From: an uncultured Oscillospiraceae bacterium
GTDB taxonomy: Bacteria; Bacillota; Clostridia; Oscillospirales; Oscillospiraceae
Assembly: GCA_910587205.1 (NCBI GenBank)
Contig: CAJULZ010000002.1
Span: 9,540-73,539, forward strand
DNA: 64,000 bases
Direction of reading: 5' to 3'
Shown here: one piece after another, positions 27,076 through 37,800 of the stretch
Layout: each line of letters starts with the position of its first letter
How positions within the stretch are numbered: position 1 is the stretch's first letter
The notes under the pieces: model-generated
Databases searched by the model: none
What the model was told of the DNA's origin: nothing
Seen by the model: the letters and a program-made list of their open reading frames with translations, nothing else
Position numbers and translations under genes: made by a program

Positions 27076-28457
27076 ATTTCAACACCCTGGAATTCCTGCT
27101 GTTCCTCCCGGTGGTGGTGGCCTTCCACTGGGCCCTGCCCCACCGGCTGCGCTGGGCGCTGCTGCTGGCGGCCAGTTTGCTGTTCTACTTCTGGTGGGAA
27201 CCCCTGGCGGGGCTGCTGCTGGCGGCGGTGGTCGCGGTCACCTGGCTGTGCGGGCTGGGCGCGGCCCAGGGGAAGCGCCCCGCCGTCCGGAAGGCCTGCC
27301 TGGCCGGGGCGCTGGGGGCCTGCCTGGGCTGCCTGGGCGTGTTCAAATACGCGGGCTTTTTCGCCAGGCTGGCGGGGGCAAGCCCCGGGTGGCGGCTGCT
27401 CCTCCCGGCGGGCATCTCCTTTTATACCTTCCAGGCCCTGTCCTACGTGCTGGACGTGTACCGGGGCCGGACCGCCCCGGAGGGGCACTTCGGCTACTAC
27501 GCCCTGTTCATCTCCTTCTTCCCCCAGCTGGTGGCCGGGCCCATCGAGCGGTCGGAACGGCTGCTGCCCCAGCTGCGGCGGGAGCGGCGGCTGGACCGGG
27601 AGGGGCTGGCCGCGGGGGGCTGGCTGCTGCTGGCGGGCTATTTCAAGAAGGTGGTGCTGGCCGACGGGCTGGCCCCCCTGGTGGACGGGGTGTACGCCGC
27701 CCCCGGCGGGGCAAGCGGCCCGGCGATCGTCCTGGCCACGGCGCTGTTCGGCGTGCAGATCTACTGCGACTTCTCCGGCTACTCCGACATCGCCCGGGGG
27801 ACGGCGCGGCTGCTGGGCGTGGAGCTGATGGAGAACTTCCGGGCCCCCTATGCCGCCCGGTCCGTCCGGGAGTTCTGGCGGCGGTGGCACATCAGCCTGA
27901 CGGCCTGGTTCACCGACTACGTGTACATCCCCCTGGGCGGGAGCCGGAAGGGCCTGCCCCGGCGGTGCCTCAACATTATGGCGGTGTTCCTGCTCAGTGG
28001 GCTGTGGCACGGGGCGGACTGGACATTCGTGGTGTGGGGCGGCATCCACGGCCTGTACCAGGTGTGCGCCGTACTGGCGAAAGGGCGGGGCGGGGCGCGC
28101 CTCCCCCAGGGCCGGGGGCCCGGCCTGCTGCGGCAGGGGGCCACCTTCGCCCTGGTCACCTTCCCGTGGTTGTTCTTCCGGGCGGAGAGCATGGCAGACG
28201 CGTGGACGCTGCTGTCCCGCCTGGGGACGGGGTGGGGCGCGGCCGGAGAGCTGCTCCCGCTGGCGACGGAGCGCCTGCCCTTTGTGCTGCCCGCCCTGGC
28301 CTGTTTGTATTTCCTGGAGCGGCTGCCCGCCTGTCCGCCCGCCTCCGCCGGGCGCCGGGCGCTGGCGGCGTCCGCCCTGCTGCTGTCCATCGGCCTGGGC
28401 TGGTGGGCGTCCCTGGCAAGCGGCGGGGGGAATGCTTTCATCTATTTTCAATTTTAG
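27072..28457 (+). CDS. MBOAT-family O-acyltransferase (AlgI/DltB-like)
   Basis: 461 residues, polytopic. Begins MNFNTLEFLLFLPVVVAFHW, as AlgI proteins do. Seen: FPQLVAGPIERSERLLPQL, FCDFSGYSDIARG-like YCDFSGYSDIARG, NFRAPYAARSVREFWRRWHISL, YIPLGG, and SGLWHGADWTF with the catalytic His. Members move acetyl or D-alanyl groups across the membrane onto surface polymers. The two flanking SGNH proteins probably complete the transfer to an exopolysaccharide or teichoic acid. The start overlaps the previous stop by 4 bases. GC content is very high, like its neighbours. Confidence 0.93.
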   Translation: MNFNTLEFLLFLPVVVAFHWALPHRLRWALLLAASLLFYFWWEPLAGLLLAAVVAVTWLCGLGAAQGKRPAVRKACLAGALGACLGCLGVFKYAGFFARLAGASPGWRLLLPAGISFYTFQALSYVLDVYRGRTAPEGHFGYYALFISFFPQLVAGPIERSERLLPQLRRERRLDREGLAAGGWLLLAGYFKKVVLADGLAPLVDGVYAAPGGASGPAIVLATALFGVQIYCDFSGYSDIARGTARLLGVELMENFRAPYAARSVREFWRRWHISLTAWFTDYVYIPLGGSRKGLPRRCLNIMAVFLLSGLWHGADWTFVVWGGIHGLYQVCAVLAKGRGGARLPQGRGPGLLRQGATFALVTFPWLFFRAESMADAWTLLSRLGTGWGAAGELLPLATERLPFVLPALACLYFLERLPACPPASAGRRALAASALLLSIGLGWWASLASGGGNAFIYFQF

Positions 28458-28468
28458 GTGCTGTGGCT

Positions 28469-29888
28469 ATGAAAAAAACGGTTTTGACCTGGCTGGCCGC
28501 CCTGCTGGCGGTGCTGGCCGTCCCCGCGGCGCTGCTGGCCTGGGGGTTCCTCCTCCCCGCCCAGTACGGGGACACCTTCATGGGCGAGCTGAAGCACAAG
28601 GTGCGCTACCTGGAGGAGGCCCCCAGCCCCCGCATCATCCTGGTGGGGGGCAGCGGCGTGGCCTTCGGGGTGGACAGCGCCCTGATGGAGCGGGAGCTGC
28701 CCGGCTACACGGTGGTGAACTTTGGGATGTACGCCGCCCTGGGCACCACGGTGATGCTGGACCTGTCCCAGGACCTGGTGCGGGAGGGGGATATTGTCAT
28801 CCTCATCCCGGAGCAGCAGGAGCAGACCCTGTCCGGCTTTTTTGACCCGGCGGTGATGTGGCAGGGGGCGGATGGGGCGTGGGAGCTGCTGCGGGCCCTG
28901 CCCAAGGAGTATCTGGGGCGGATGGCGGGGCAGTTCCCCTATTTCGCGGCGGACAAGTGCGCCGCCGTCCTCCGGGGCCGGCCGCCCCAGGGGACGGGGG
29001 TGTACCGCCGGGACGCCTTCAACGCCGCCGGGGACGTGGCGTCCCCGCTGTGCGAGCGGAACGTGATGGAGGGGGGGCTATGACCCCAACACCCCCATCC
29101 GTTTTGACGGAGAGCTGCTCTCGGAGGAGTTTGCGGGGCGGGCGCGGGCCTACGCCCAGGCCGCGCGGGACAAGGGGGCCGCGGTGTGGTACGCCTTCTG
29201 CCCCATGAACGCCCTGGCGGTGGAGGGGACAGAGGGGCCGGACGGTTTTTTCGACGCGGTGCAGTCCGCCCTGGGCGTCCCGGTGGTGGGCGACCCCAAC
29301 GACAGCGTGCTGGACGCCGGGTGGTTCTACGACACGAACTTCCACCTGAACGCCAGCGGCAAGACGGTGTATACCCGGCTGCTGGTGCGCGGCGTCAAGG
29401 CCATGCTGGGGGACAGCAACCCCACAGACATCCCGCTCCCGGCCATGCCGGAGCTGGCCCAGGCCGGGGCCTGGGCGGGGGACGACAGCGACGCGCCCTG
29501 CTTTACCTTTGAGGACCGGGGCGGCTGGGCGGCGGTGGTTGGGCTCACCCCGGAGGGGGCGGGCCGGGAGCGGCTCACGGTGCCCTCCACTTGGAATGGC
29601 CTGCCCGTGGCCGCCATCGGCGAGGCCGCCTTTGTGGGGGGCGGGCGGCTGGAGGAGGTGGTCCTCCAGCAGAACATTCACACCATCGCCGACGGTGCGT
29701 TTGCGGGCTGCCCCGGGCTGGAGCGGATCGCGCTGCTTGGCGCCCGTCCTTCGGACTGCCGGGTGGGCCAGGGGCTGCTGAACGGCACGGACGCAACGGT
29801 CTATGTGCCGCCCGAGGCCCTGTCCCGCTACCGGGCGGACTACTTCTGGTCGGTCCACGCCTCCCGCGTCCTGTCGGAGGGCGGCTGA
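28469..29888 (+). pseudogene. SGNH (AlgJ/DltD-like) protein with C-terminal BspA repeats; frameshifted at G7
   Basis: ATG 28469 begins with a signal anchor (KKTVLTWLAALLAVLAVPAALLAWGF). SGNH block: IILVGGSGVAFGVDSALM, VVNFGMYAALG, GDIVILIPEQQEQ. At G7 29071-29077 the frame runs into a stop (NVMEGGL); with six G it continues NVMEGGYDPNTPIRFDG to 29888, including DTNFHLNASGK with the Asp/His pair, then BspA-like repeats (GLPVAAIGEAAFVGGGRLEEV, IADGAFAGCPGLERIAL). It is a paralogue of 25054, sharing the SGNH and leucine-rich parts in opposite order. The G7 tract could be an assembly error or a phase-variable switch. Confidence 0.78.
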
Positions 29889-29908
29889 GCGGACGGGAAG
29901 GCAGGCAC

Positions 29909-29953
29909 AAAAAGCAGCGGCAAGAGGGATTCCCCTCTTGCCGCTGCTTTTTT
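29909..29953. terminator. Strong bidirectional terminator
   Basis: A 20-bp perfect stem (29909-29928 with 29933-29952) with a 4-base loop, A5 on one side and T6 on the other. It separates the convergent O-acetylation and LytTR genes. Confidence 0.93.
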
Positions 29954-29975
29954 GCGCCGTCATAAATCTATGAGC

Positions 29976-32003
29976 CTATGTGCCGCCGGCGTCCTGGACG
30001 GTTTTTTCAAGATCGCTCAGGGAAAAGAGCATATTCAGGTTAAACATGCCGCCCTTGGCCTGGAAGGACACCGTGCCGCCGTACTTGCGCACAATGGCCA
30101 CAATGCTCTTGGTGCCGAAGCCGTGGTGGTGGGGGTCGCCGCTGGTAACGGGCACGCCGTCGCGCATCACCATCTCCCCCACGTAACGGTTGTAGGAGTT
30201 GATGGACAGCAGCTCCCCGTGCAGCTTGACGGTGAGGTTGATGACCCGCTGCTCCTTTTCCAGGTCCTGCACCGCGTGAATGGCGTTGTCCAGCAGGTTG
30301 CCGAACAGGGAGTAGATGTCCACATCCTGGAGAAAACTCAGCTTCCGGCCATCGGCAATGCAGTGGATAACGATGTTGTTTTTCTGGCAATAGAGGCTTT
30401 TCTCGGTGAGGATGATGTCCAACGCCCGGCAGCCGGTGTGCGCCATGGAGTCGTAAATGTCGATGGTCTGCTCCATCTCGTCCAGGGTCTCGGGGGTTAC
30501 CCGGGCGCTGCGGCCGATGGTGCGGATCTGGTGGCGCATGTCGTGGCATTTCTGGTTGATCTGGTCGATGGTCTCGCTGGCGATCTGGTATTGGTCCCGG
30601 TCCTTTCGGCGAAGTTGGCTGATGATCTTCAGCTCGTCCTCCAAATTGCGCTGCACCAGCAGGGCAAACTGAGATACCAGGATAAATACGCTGCACAGGA
30701 TCAATAAGATAGCGTCATAGATCATATAGGCCCGGTGGTCGTACAGCATCCACCGCATACGCATGTTGTAGCACAGCACCACTTCCCCCAGCACCGCCCC
30801 CGCCACCAGGGGCAGCAGGGAGCGCCGGTCCAAGTCCAGGTTCTGGCCCTGCTTCAAGCGGCGGCCCAGCAGAAAATAGGCCACCGGTGCGGCGGCGGCT
30901 GTAATCAGCGCCTGGCAGAGAAAATATTCCTGGGCGGACAGGGAGAAGATGCGGAAGACCATCTCCCCACACAGGGAGACGATGAACTGCACGCTGTACC
31001 CCGCCACCGCGCAGAACACGGCCTCCTCCACCCGCACCTCAAAGCAGGCCGTGGCCATGGCGATCACCACCAACATGGCCCCGCCGAAGACGAACAGGTT
31101 TTTCAAGCCGCTGTTCGGCAGAAAGTAGTTGACCACCGTCATGCCCACCACCCCCAGGGCGCAGATGGCAGCCATGGACACCGGCCACCAGCGGCAGCGC
31201 TTCTGGCACCACAGGAAGATCAGGGTGGACGCTACCAGCGTCAGGTAAAAGCGGAGGGAATTGAGCATCGTCATGCGGAACGCCACGGCCACCTCAGATC
31301 CCCCTCCTAAATAATTGTTCAGCGCCTCCAGCACGGCGGCGCGCTTGGGGCGGCTGATCTGGAGCTCCTCCATGTCAAGCACCAGCCGGTAGCCCCGCAC
31401 CGCGCGGACAAAGGACAAGTTTACCAGATAGCAGCGGTTGCATCGGATGAACTGCCCGGCGGGCAGCTTGCCCTCAATGTCCTTCAGGTTGCCGGAGGAC
31501 TGGATCACGCCCTCGGTGGTGTGGTAGACCAGCGTGTGGTTGATCACCTCGATGTACTTCACCCGGTCGGTGGAGATGCGGTACAGCCCGTCTGGGATGT
31601 TGATGAGCAGGTCCGGGTGGCGGTTGTGGTGGCAGCGCATCAACGCCCGCTGGAGGGTAGCGGTAAAGTTGGGGTAGGAGACGGGCTTAAGCAGGAAGTC
31701 CATGGCGTCCACCGCATAGCCCTTGGCGGCGTACCGGGCCAAGTTGGTGACAAAGATCAGGGTGACGGACCGGTCCAGCAGCCGGAGCTGTCCGGCAGTG
31801 TCCATCCCGCTGATGCCCGGCAGGTCGATGTCCATCATCACCAGGTCGTAGATGGGCTGGTAGCCGTTGAGGAACGCGTCGCCCCGCTGGAACCACCGGA
31901 CGTCGAATTCCTCCCCGGCGGCAGGGGCATACCGGGCAAAATGGGACTGGAGAATGTCCGCCTCAATGGGATCGTCCTCTACAATGGCAACCACTCGCCT
32001 CAT
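29976..32003 (-). CDS. LytTR response regulator fused in frame to GHKL sensor kinase
   Basis: 675 residues from ATG 32003 (AAGGGGGGACGTT upstream). Residues 1-120: receiver with VEDDP and phospho-acceptor Asp in MMDIDLPG. Residues 135-240: LytTR DNA-binding domain (IRCNRCYLVNLSFVRAV). Residues 245-440: about six membrane segments. Residues 470-675: GHKL kinase with CHDMRHQI, NLLDNAIHA and FGTKSIVAIVRKYGG, as in AgrC. Normally these are two genes. At C5 31300-31304 (G5 on the coding strand) one additional G would give a stop after NNYLGGGI, and a GTG start at 31292 for the kinase, with the G tract as its ribosome site. So the fusion may be an indel rather than biology. It is divergent from the GH3 genes. 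Confidence 0.8.
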   Translation of the reverse strand: MRRVVAIVEDDPIEADILQSHFARYAPAAGEEFDVRWFQRGDAFLNGYQPIYDLVMMDIDLPGISGMDTAGQLRLLDRSVTLIFVTNLARYAAKGYAVDAMDFLLKPVSYPNFTATLQRALMRCHHNRHPDLLINIPDGLYRISTDRVKYIEVINHTLVYHTTEGVIQSSGNLKDIEGKLPAGQFIRCNRCYLVNLSFVRAVRGYRLVLDMEELQISRPKRAAVLEALNNYLGGGSEVAVAFRMTMLNSLRFYLTLVASTLIFLWCQKRCRWWPVSMAAICALGVVGMTVVNYFLPNSGLKNLFVFGGAMLVVIAMATACFEVRVEEAVFCAVAGYSVQFIVSLCGEMVFRIFSLSAQEYFLCQALITAAAAPVAYFLLGRRLKQGQNLDLDRRSLLPLVAGAVLGEVVLCYNMRMRWMLYDHRAYMIYDAILLILCSVFILVSQFALLVQRNLEDELKIISQLRRKDRDQYQIASETIDQINQKCHDMRHQIRTIGRSARVTPETLDEMEQTIDIYDSMAHTGCRALDIILTEKSLYCQKNNIVIHCIADGRKLSFLQDVDIYSLFGNLLDNAIHAVQDLEKEQRVINLTVKLHGELLSINSYNRYVGEMVMRDGVPVTSGDPHHHGFGTKSIVAIVRKYGGTVSFQAKGGMFNLNMLFSLSDLEKTVQDAGGT

Positions 32004-32080
32004 AACGTCCCCCCTTTTATGTAATGTGTACAACCTCACATGATACATTATACAGCGTATTTCCCAAAAATGGAAGGCAA

Positions 32081-32142
32081 TTCACGCAATATACTGACAG
32101 TTTACGCAAAAAGCCCCTCAAATGGAAAAGCGATAGTATAAT
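32081..32142 (+). promoter_or_regulatory. GH3 promoter with direct repeats, candidate LytTR sites
   Basis: TTCACGCAA (32081-32089) and TTTACGCAA (32101-32109) repeat with a 20-base period, two helical turns, the way LytTR regulators bind. A TATAAT box (32137-32142) follows with no good -35 (32114-32119). The arrangement suggests activation of GH3 by the divergent LytTR regulator; inference. Confidence 0.55.
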
Positions 32143-32210
32143 AGCGCTATGTTCGGGGAACCCCGCAGGTTCCCGGAAGAAAGAATCAAATTGAAAGGAG
32201 AACAACGAGG

Positions 32211-34742
32211 ATGAAGAAAATGAAAAAGCTGACCGCCGCGCTGCTGGCGCTGGCCATGGTCCTGGGCCTGGCGGCCTGCCAGCCCAGCGCCTCTGACCCA
32301 TCGGGCACACCGGCCGACAACAGCAGCGAGCCGGGGAGCTCCGCCCCGGTGGTGGAGCCCAGCGACCTGGAAGAACTGGGCTCCGGCGACGTGAAGTGGA
32401 AAGAGGAGACCACTTCCGACGGCTGGGTCAAAGTGACCAACGAGGGCGGCGCCACCCTGGGCTACTCCAAGGAGTCCGGCGTGCAGCTGCTCCAGTCCGG
32501 CGGCTTCGCCTTCAAGGACCTGAACCGCAACGGCGCGCTGGACCCCTATGAGGACTGGCGGCTGGACGACGAGACCCGCGCCCGCGACCTGGCCAACCAG
32601 ATGAGCGGCGAGCAGATCGCCCCCTACCTGACCCACGGCGGCTGGGGCACCTTCACGACTGACCGGAATTCTTTCCGCAGCGAGGATAACGCTGGTTACG
32701 CTTATATCACCGGCGGCGGCCGCGGCGGCGTTACCCGGAACACGGGCACCACCACCGAATCCGCAGTGGATCACGCTAAGTGGTCCAACCTGGTGCAGGA
32801 GCTGTGCGAGGAGATGGACTACGGCATCCCCGGCATGATTTCCATCGACCCCAACGACCAGGCGGGTCTGATCCAAAGCCTCTCCCTGGCGGCTACCATG
32901 GATCCCGAATATGCTGTTGCGGTGGGCCGCGCCTACTCTGAGCAGTACCGCGCCATGGGTGTTTCTGCCCTGCTGGGCCCCCAAATTGACCTGATGACCA
33001 ACCCCCTCATGGAGCGCGGCTTTGAGACCTACGGCGAGGATCCCGCTTTGAGCCGTGATATCACCGAGGGCTATGTCTCCGGTATGCAGTCCACCTGGGA
33101 CGGCGACACCGATCTGGGTTGGGGCAGCGATTCCGTCATGACGATCATGAAGCACTACTCCGGCGCGGGTTCCTCCGAGGGCGGCCGCGACGACCACAAC
33201 GCCGGCGGTAAGTACGCTATCTTCCCCAACAACAACTACGAGGCCCACCTGATTGCGTTCCATGATGGTGCGTTCAATCTGAAGCACAGCTCTACCAAAT
33301 CCGCTGGCGGCGTCATGATGAACTATGCCGCCAACTGGTCTGAGGACGGTTCCCTGGGCGAGATGGTGGGCGGTGCCTTCTGTGAGTGGAAGTACGACAC
33401 TCTGTTCAACTCTGGCTGGACCGGCTTTATCATCTCCGACTGGGGCCCCATCACCGGTGGCGGCGGTTCCTGGGGTATGCAGGACTACACCAACGCTGAG
33501 CGTGCCATGATCACCATCAAGCTGGGCATGACCCAGATGGGCGGTTTCTCCGACCTGGACACCATGGTGGAGGCTTGGGAGCTGCTGGTGGATGACCTGG
33601 GCGAGGAAGACGCTTTGGCTATGATGCGCGATCGTGCCTATGAGAACATCCTGGTCTCCATGCGTTTGGAGCAGTTCGAGAACCCCTATTGCTCCATTGA
33701 GCACGTCCGTGAGACTTGCGGCACCGAGGCGGCCTATGCCTACGGCCTTGAGACCGAAGCCCACTCCATCGTCATGCTGAAGAACAGCGGCGTCCTTGCT
33801 GCGGCTGGCGACAAGAAAACCGTGTATATCCCCTACACCTTTACCCCTGCCTACAGTGCCCAGGTTGGCCCTGCCCTTCAGGAATATCCCGCCACCTGTG
33901 AACCCTGCCTGGATCTTGAGATTGCTGAAAAGTATTTTAATGTTGTGACCGACACCTTGGGTGCGCCCTCTGGCGCGGACGGCGGGTATCAGGAGAGCGA
34001 TATCATCCGGGCCTCCGCCGCGGATATCAGATCCTGCGACATGATCCTGCTCTACATGATCGCACCCCAGGCAGACTCTGTGGCAGTTTATGAGGATGAG
34101 GAGCAAGCCGTGCTGTCTCACTACACGGCGCCCTCCATCCAGTATGAGCCCTATGTGGCCACCACCGCACGGGAAACCTCCATCTCCGGCGACAAGATTG
34201 TGGAGACTTTCAATGATGGCTACACCATGCAGACTCGGGAGACTAAAGAGAACCGCTCCTATAAGGGGCAGGCCGCCAATGATCTTCTGCCCAGCATGAC
34301 CGCAGGCTACAATACCCTGCAATATGTCAAGGGTCTGTCCACCGACACCCCGCTGGTAGTTCTGATGCAGCAGGGCATTGAGCGGCAGGGCGGCGGCACC
34401 GGTGCCATGGTTTGGAGCGAAGTGGAGCCCTACGCCGACGCCATTCTGAACGGCTTCGTCTACGTCAAGGATGAGGCGTTCCTGATGGTGGCCTCCGGCC
34501 AGGTGGAGCCCAACGGCCTGCTTCCCCTCCAACAGCCCGCCTCTATGGCGGCTATCGACGCCCAGAAGGGCGAAGATCTGCCCCGGGATCTGGAGTGCTA
34601 TGTGGATGCCGACGGCAACACCTACGATTTCGCCTACGGCCTGAACTGGTCCGGCAAGATCGACGATGAGCGCGTGAAGACCTACTCCGCCGCGCCCCTC
34701 ACGGAGTGCACCTCTTTTGATTTCAAGTACGCTAACGAGTAA
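32211..34742 (+). CDS. GH3-family glycosidase lipoprotein
   Basis: 843 residues with lipoprotein signal (KLTAALLALAMVLGLAAC). Then FKDLNRNGALDPYEDWR, the family entry motif, ANQMSGEQIAPYL, and the barrel with GPQIDLMTNPLMERGFETYGEDP, IMKHYSGAGSSEGG and GFIISDWGP, whose Asp is the expected nucleophile. The C-terminal alpha/beta domain includes IVMLKNSGVLA. It hydrolyses beta-glucosides, xylosides or related linkages outside the cell; specificity cannot be told. The frame is free of the codon bias seen in its neighbours in part (more T-ending codons after 32700), which may reflect different origin. AAAGGAGAACAACG precedes the ATG. Followed by a hairpin and a second GH3 gene. Confidence 0.92.
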   Translation: MKKMKKLTAALLALAMVLGLAACQPSASDPSGTPADNSSEPGSSAPVVEPSDLEELGSGDVKWKEETTSDGWVKVTNEGGATLGYSKESGVQLLQSGGFAFKDLNRNGALDPYEDWRLDDETRARDLANQMSGEQIAPYLTHGGWGTFTTDRNSFRSEDNAGYAYITGGGRGGVTRNTGTTTESAVDHAKWSNLVQELCEEMDYGIPGMISIDPNDQAGLIQSLSLAATMDPEYAVAVGRAYSEQYRAMGVSALLGPQIDLMTNPLMERGFETYGEDPALSRDITEGYVSGMQSTWDGDTDLGWGSDSVMTIMKHYSGAGSSEGGRDDHNAGGKYAIFPNNNYEAHLIAFHDGAFNLKHSSTKSAGGVMMNYAANWSEDGSLGEMVGGAFCEWKYDTLFNSGWTGFIISDWGPITGGGGSWGMQDYTNAERAMITIKLGMTQMGGFSDLDTMVEAWELLVDDLGEEDALAMMRDRAYENILVSMRLEQFENPYCSIEHVRETCGTEAAYAYGLETEAHSIVMLKNSGVLAAAGDKKTVYIPYTFTPAYSAQVGPALQEYPATCEPCLDLEIAEKYFNVVTDTLGAPSGADGGYQESDIIRASAADIRSCDMILLYMIAPQADSVAVYEDEEQAVLSHYTAPSIQYEPYVATTARETSISGDKIVETFNDGYTMQTRETKENRSYKGQAANDLLPSMTAGYNTLQYVKGLSTDTPLVVLMQQGIERQGGGTGAMVWSEVEPYADAILNGFVYVKDEAFLMVASGQVEPNGLLPLQQPASMAAIDAQKGEDLPRDLECYVDADGNTYDFAYGLNWSGKIDDERVKTYSAAPLTECTSFDFKYANE

Positions 34743-34777
34743 TCCGGCGTACCGTCCCTAAGCGTTTATCCTCCACA

Positions 34778-34820
34778 GCCGGCGGGGAGCGGGGCCAGCC
34801 TCCGCCCCCCGCCGGCGTTT
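34778..34820 (+). terminator. Hairpin between the two GH3 genes
   Basis: GCCGGCGGGG (34778-34787) pairs with 34807-34816, inner GCGG/CCGC, followed by TTTT. Probably a partial terminator lowering expression of the second GH3 gene. Confidence 0.72.
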
Positions 34821-34859
34821 TCCCACATTGATATCCGAACAAGGAGGGAATCCCGCCCT

Positions 34860-37800
34860 ATGATCGAATTCATTATCAACCTGCTCACCCCCATATTTGT
34901 GAAGATGGGGGCCAGCGCCGCGGACGTGGGCAACTACATCCGTTCCGTCAGCGGGTACATCTACGCCATCCTGGCCGCGCTGCTGGTGATGGTCATCGTC
35001 ATGGTGGCCGCCCACTTCGTGGTAAAGAAGGGCACCCGGCACGTCGTGCGCTGGTCCGCGGGGCTGGCCTGGGTGCTGGTGGTCCTGCTGTGCGTCAACC
35101 TGATCTGCTACGGCCCGCTGTACGCCACCGTGTCCGGCGTGCTCAACGCCTCCAAGGCCGAGATCTCCGACGACGTAGTGGGCAACTCCCTGGCCGTCAT
35201 CGAGGAGACCGGCGATGAGGGTATGGTGCTGGTGAAGAATAACGGCCTGCTGCCGCTGGACTCCGGCACCACCAACCTGAACGTGTTCGGCTGGGCCTCC
35301 ACCAATCCCGTATACAGCGGCACCGGCTCCGCCAACGTGGCCGACGGGGCCAGCCCCGCGGTGAGCATACTCCAATCCTTGGCCAACGCGGGCTACTCCA
35401 TGAACGACGAGCTGGTGAAGATGTACACCAGCTATTGCGGCGAGCGGGCCGCCATCACCATGCAGACCCAGGACTGGACCCTGCCCGAGCCCACCCGTGA
35501 TGCCTACACCTCCGCCGTTATGAGCGGGGCGGCGTCCTTCTCCGATACCGCCGTCATCGTCATCGGGCGCACCGGCGGCGAGAACGCGGACTTGCCCACC
35601 GACATGAATGCGGTGATCCACGGCACCTATGACGTGGCCAAGACCGACGCCGTGGAGGAGCGGGCCAAGACCAACTACGGCTACACCAACGGCCTGTACA
35701 CCAACAACGGCAGCTATGACGACTTCGAGCCCAGGGAGCACTACCTGGAGCTGTCCCGCACCGAGGAGGACCTGGTGGAGCTGGTGTGCTCCAGCTTCGA
35801 TAAGGTCATCGTGGTCATCAACGCCAACAACGCCATGGAGCTGGACTGGGTGGACCAGTACGATTCCATCGGCGCGGTGATCCTGGCCCCCGGCACCGGC
35901 GCGTCCGGCATGGCCGCCCTGGGCAAGATCATCTCCGGCACCGTCAACCCCTCCGGCAGGACGGCGGACACCTACCTGAAGGACCTCACCAAGGCCCCCA
36001 CCTGGAACCACTCCGGCAACTCGGGCAACCACTTCTTTACCGGGGTGGAGGACCTGACCAAGCAGGTCATCCGCAACGACAACACCTTCCAGGGCGTGTT
36101 CTCCTTTGTGGACTACGTGGAGGGTATCTACATGGGCTATAAGTTCTACGAGACCGCCGCCCAGGAGGGCCTCATCAACTACGAGGACTACGTCCAGTAC
36201 CCCTTCGGCTACGGCCTGAGCTATACCCAGTTCACGCAGGAGATCACCAACTTCAAGCAGGATTCCACCGCCGTCACCGTGGAGGTCACCGTCACCAACA
36301 CCGGGAGCGTGGCGGGCAAGGACGTGGTGGAGCTGTACTTCACCCCGCCCTACACCAACGGCGGCATTGAAAAGGCCAGCGTCAACCTGCTGGACTTCGC
36401 CAAAACTGGCTTGCTGGAGCCGGGCGCTTCCGAGAAGGTTTCCCTGTCCGTGCCCCTGGAGAACCTGGCCTCCTACGATTCCGGCAAGGTCAAGACGGCG
36501 GACGGCGGCTATATCCTGGAGGCGGGCACCTACAGCGTGTCCATCCGTTCCAGCTCCCACACGGTGCTGGACGAGCGCACCTTCGAGCTGGGCTCCGACG
36601 TGGACTACAGCAAGGACGGCCGCCCCTCCGACGGCATCCCCGCCGTGAACCACTTCGACTACGCCGACGCAGGCCGGGACTACCTGTCCCGCAAAGACGG
36701 CTTCGCCAACTATGACACCGTCACCGCGCCCCCCGCCGACTTTGAGATCGACAAGGACACGGAAAAGGCCATCCAGCAGATGTCCGTAGCCAAGTACAAC
36801 CCCAGCAAGTACGACAACGACGAGGACGTGATGCCCACCCTGGGGGCGGACAACGGCCTGAAACTGGCCGACCTCACCGGCAAGGGCTATGACGACCCCA
36901 ACTGGGAGAAGCTGCTGGACCAGATGACGCTGGAGGACATGATCACCCTCATCAACACCGGCGGTTGGAAGACCGCCCCCATCGAATCTGTGGGCAAGGT
37001 GGCCACCTCCGACTGCGACGGCCCCGCCGGCCTGTCCAACTACGTCACCCATACCACTGGCACCCAGTTCCCGTCCGAGGTGCTCATGGCCCAGACCTGG
37101 AGCAAGGAGATGGCCGACAAGATCGGCGACGCTATGGGCCAGGAGTTTGCCAACGCCAGCAACTTTGGCTGGTACGGCCCGGCCATGAACCTGCACCGCT
37201 CCGCCTTCGGCGGCCGCAACTTCGAGTACTATTCCGAGGACGGGGTGCTGTCCGGTGTCTTTGCCTCCCACGAGGTGAACGCGGCCGCCCGTTACGGCGT
37301 GTACCCCTTCCTGAAGCACTTCGCCGGGAACGACCAGGAGACCAACCGCTGCGCCTTCCTGCTCACCTACATGACGGAACAGACCTTCCGGGAGAACGTG
37401 CTCAAGCCCTTTGAGACCGTGGTCAAGGGCTTTGACTTCAACAACTATGTCATGGGGATGATGACCTCCTACAACTGGTTGGGCACCGTCCCCGTCATCA
37501 GCAACGCCGACCTGCTCAAAACCGTTCTCCGGGAGGAGTGGGGCTTCGTGGGCACCGTGATCTCCGACTACAACGGCTCCTACGGCTACCAAATCTCCGA
37601 CGCGGCGGTGCGAGCGGGCAACGATCTGATGCTGGGCTACGGCATGGCCGAATCCAACCAGTTTACCGACACCGATGCTGCTACCTGTGTGCTGGCTATG
37701 CGTCAGGCCTGTAAGAACATCCTGTACACCGTGGGCAACAGCGGCTACTACGCCGGCGAGGGCGGCGCAGCCGAGGGCGGGGACAAGATGACCACCATGT

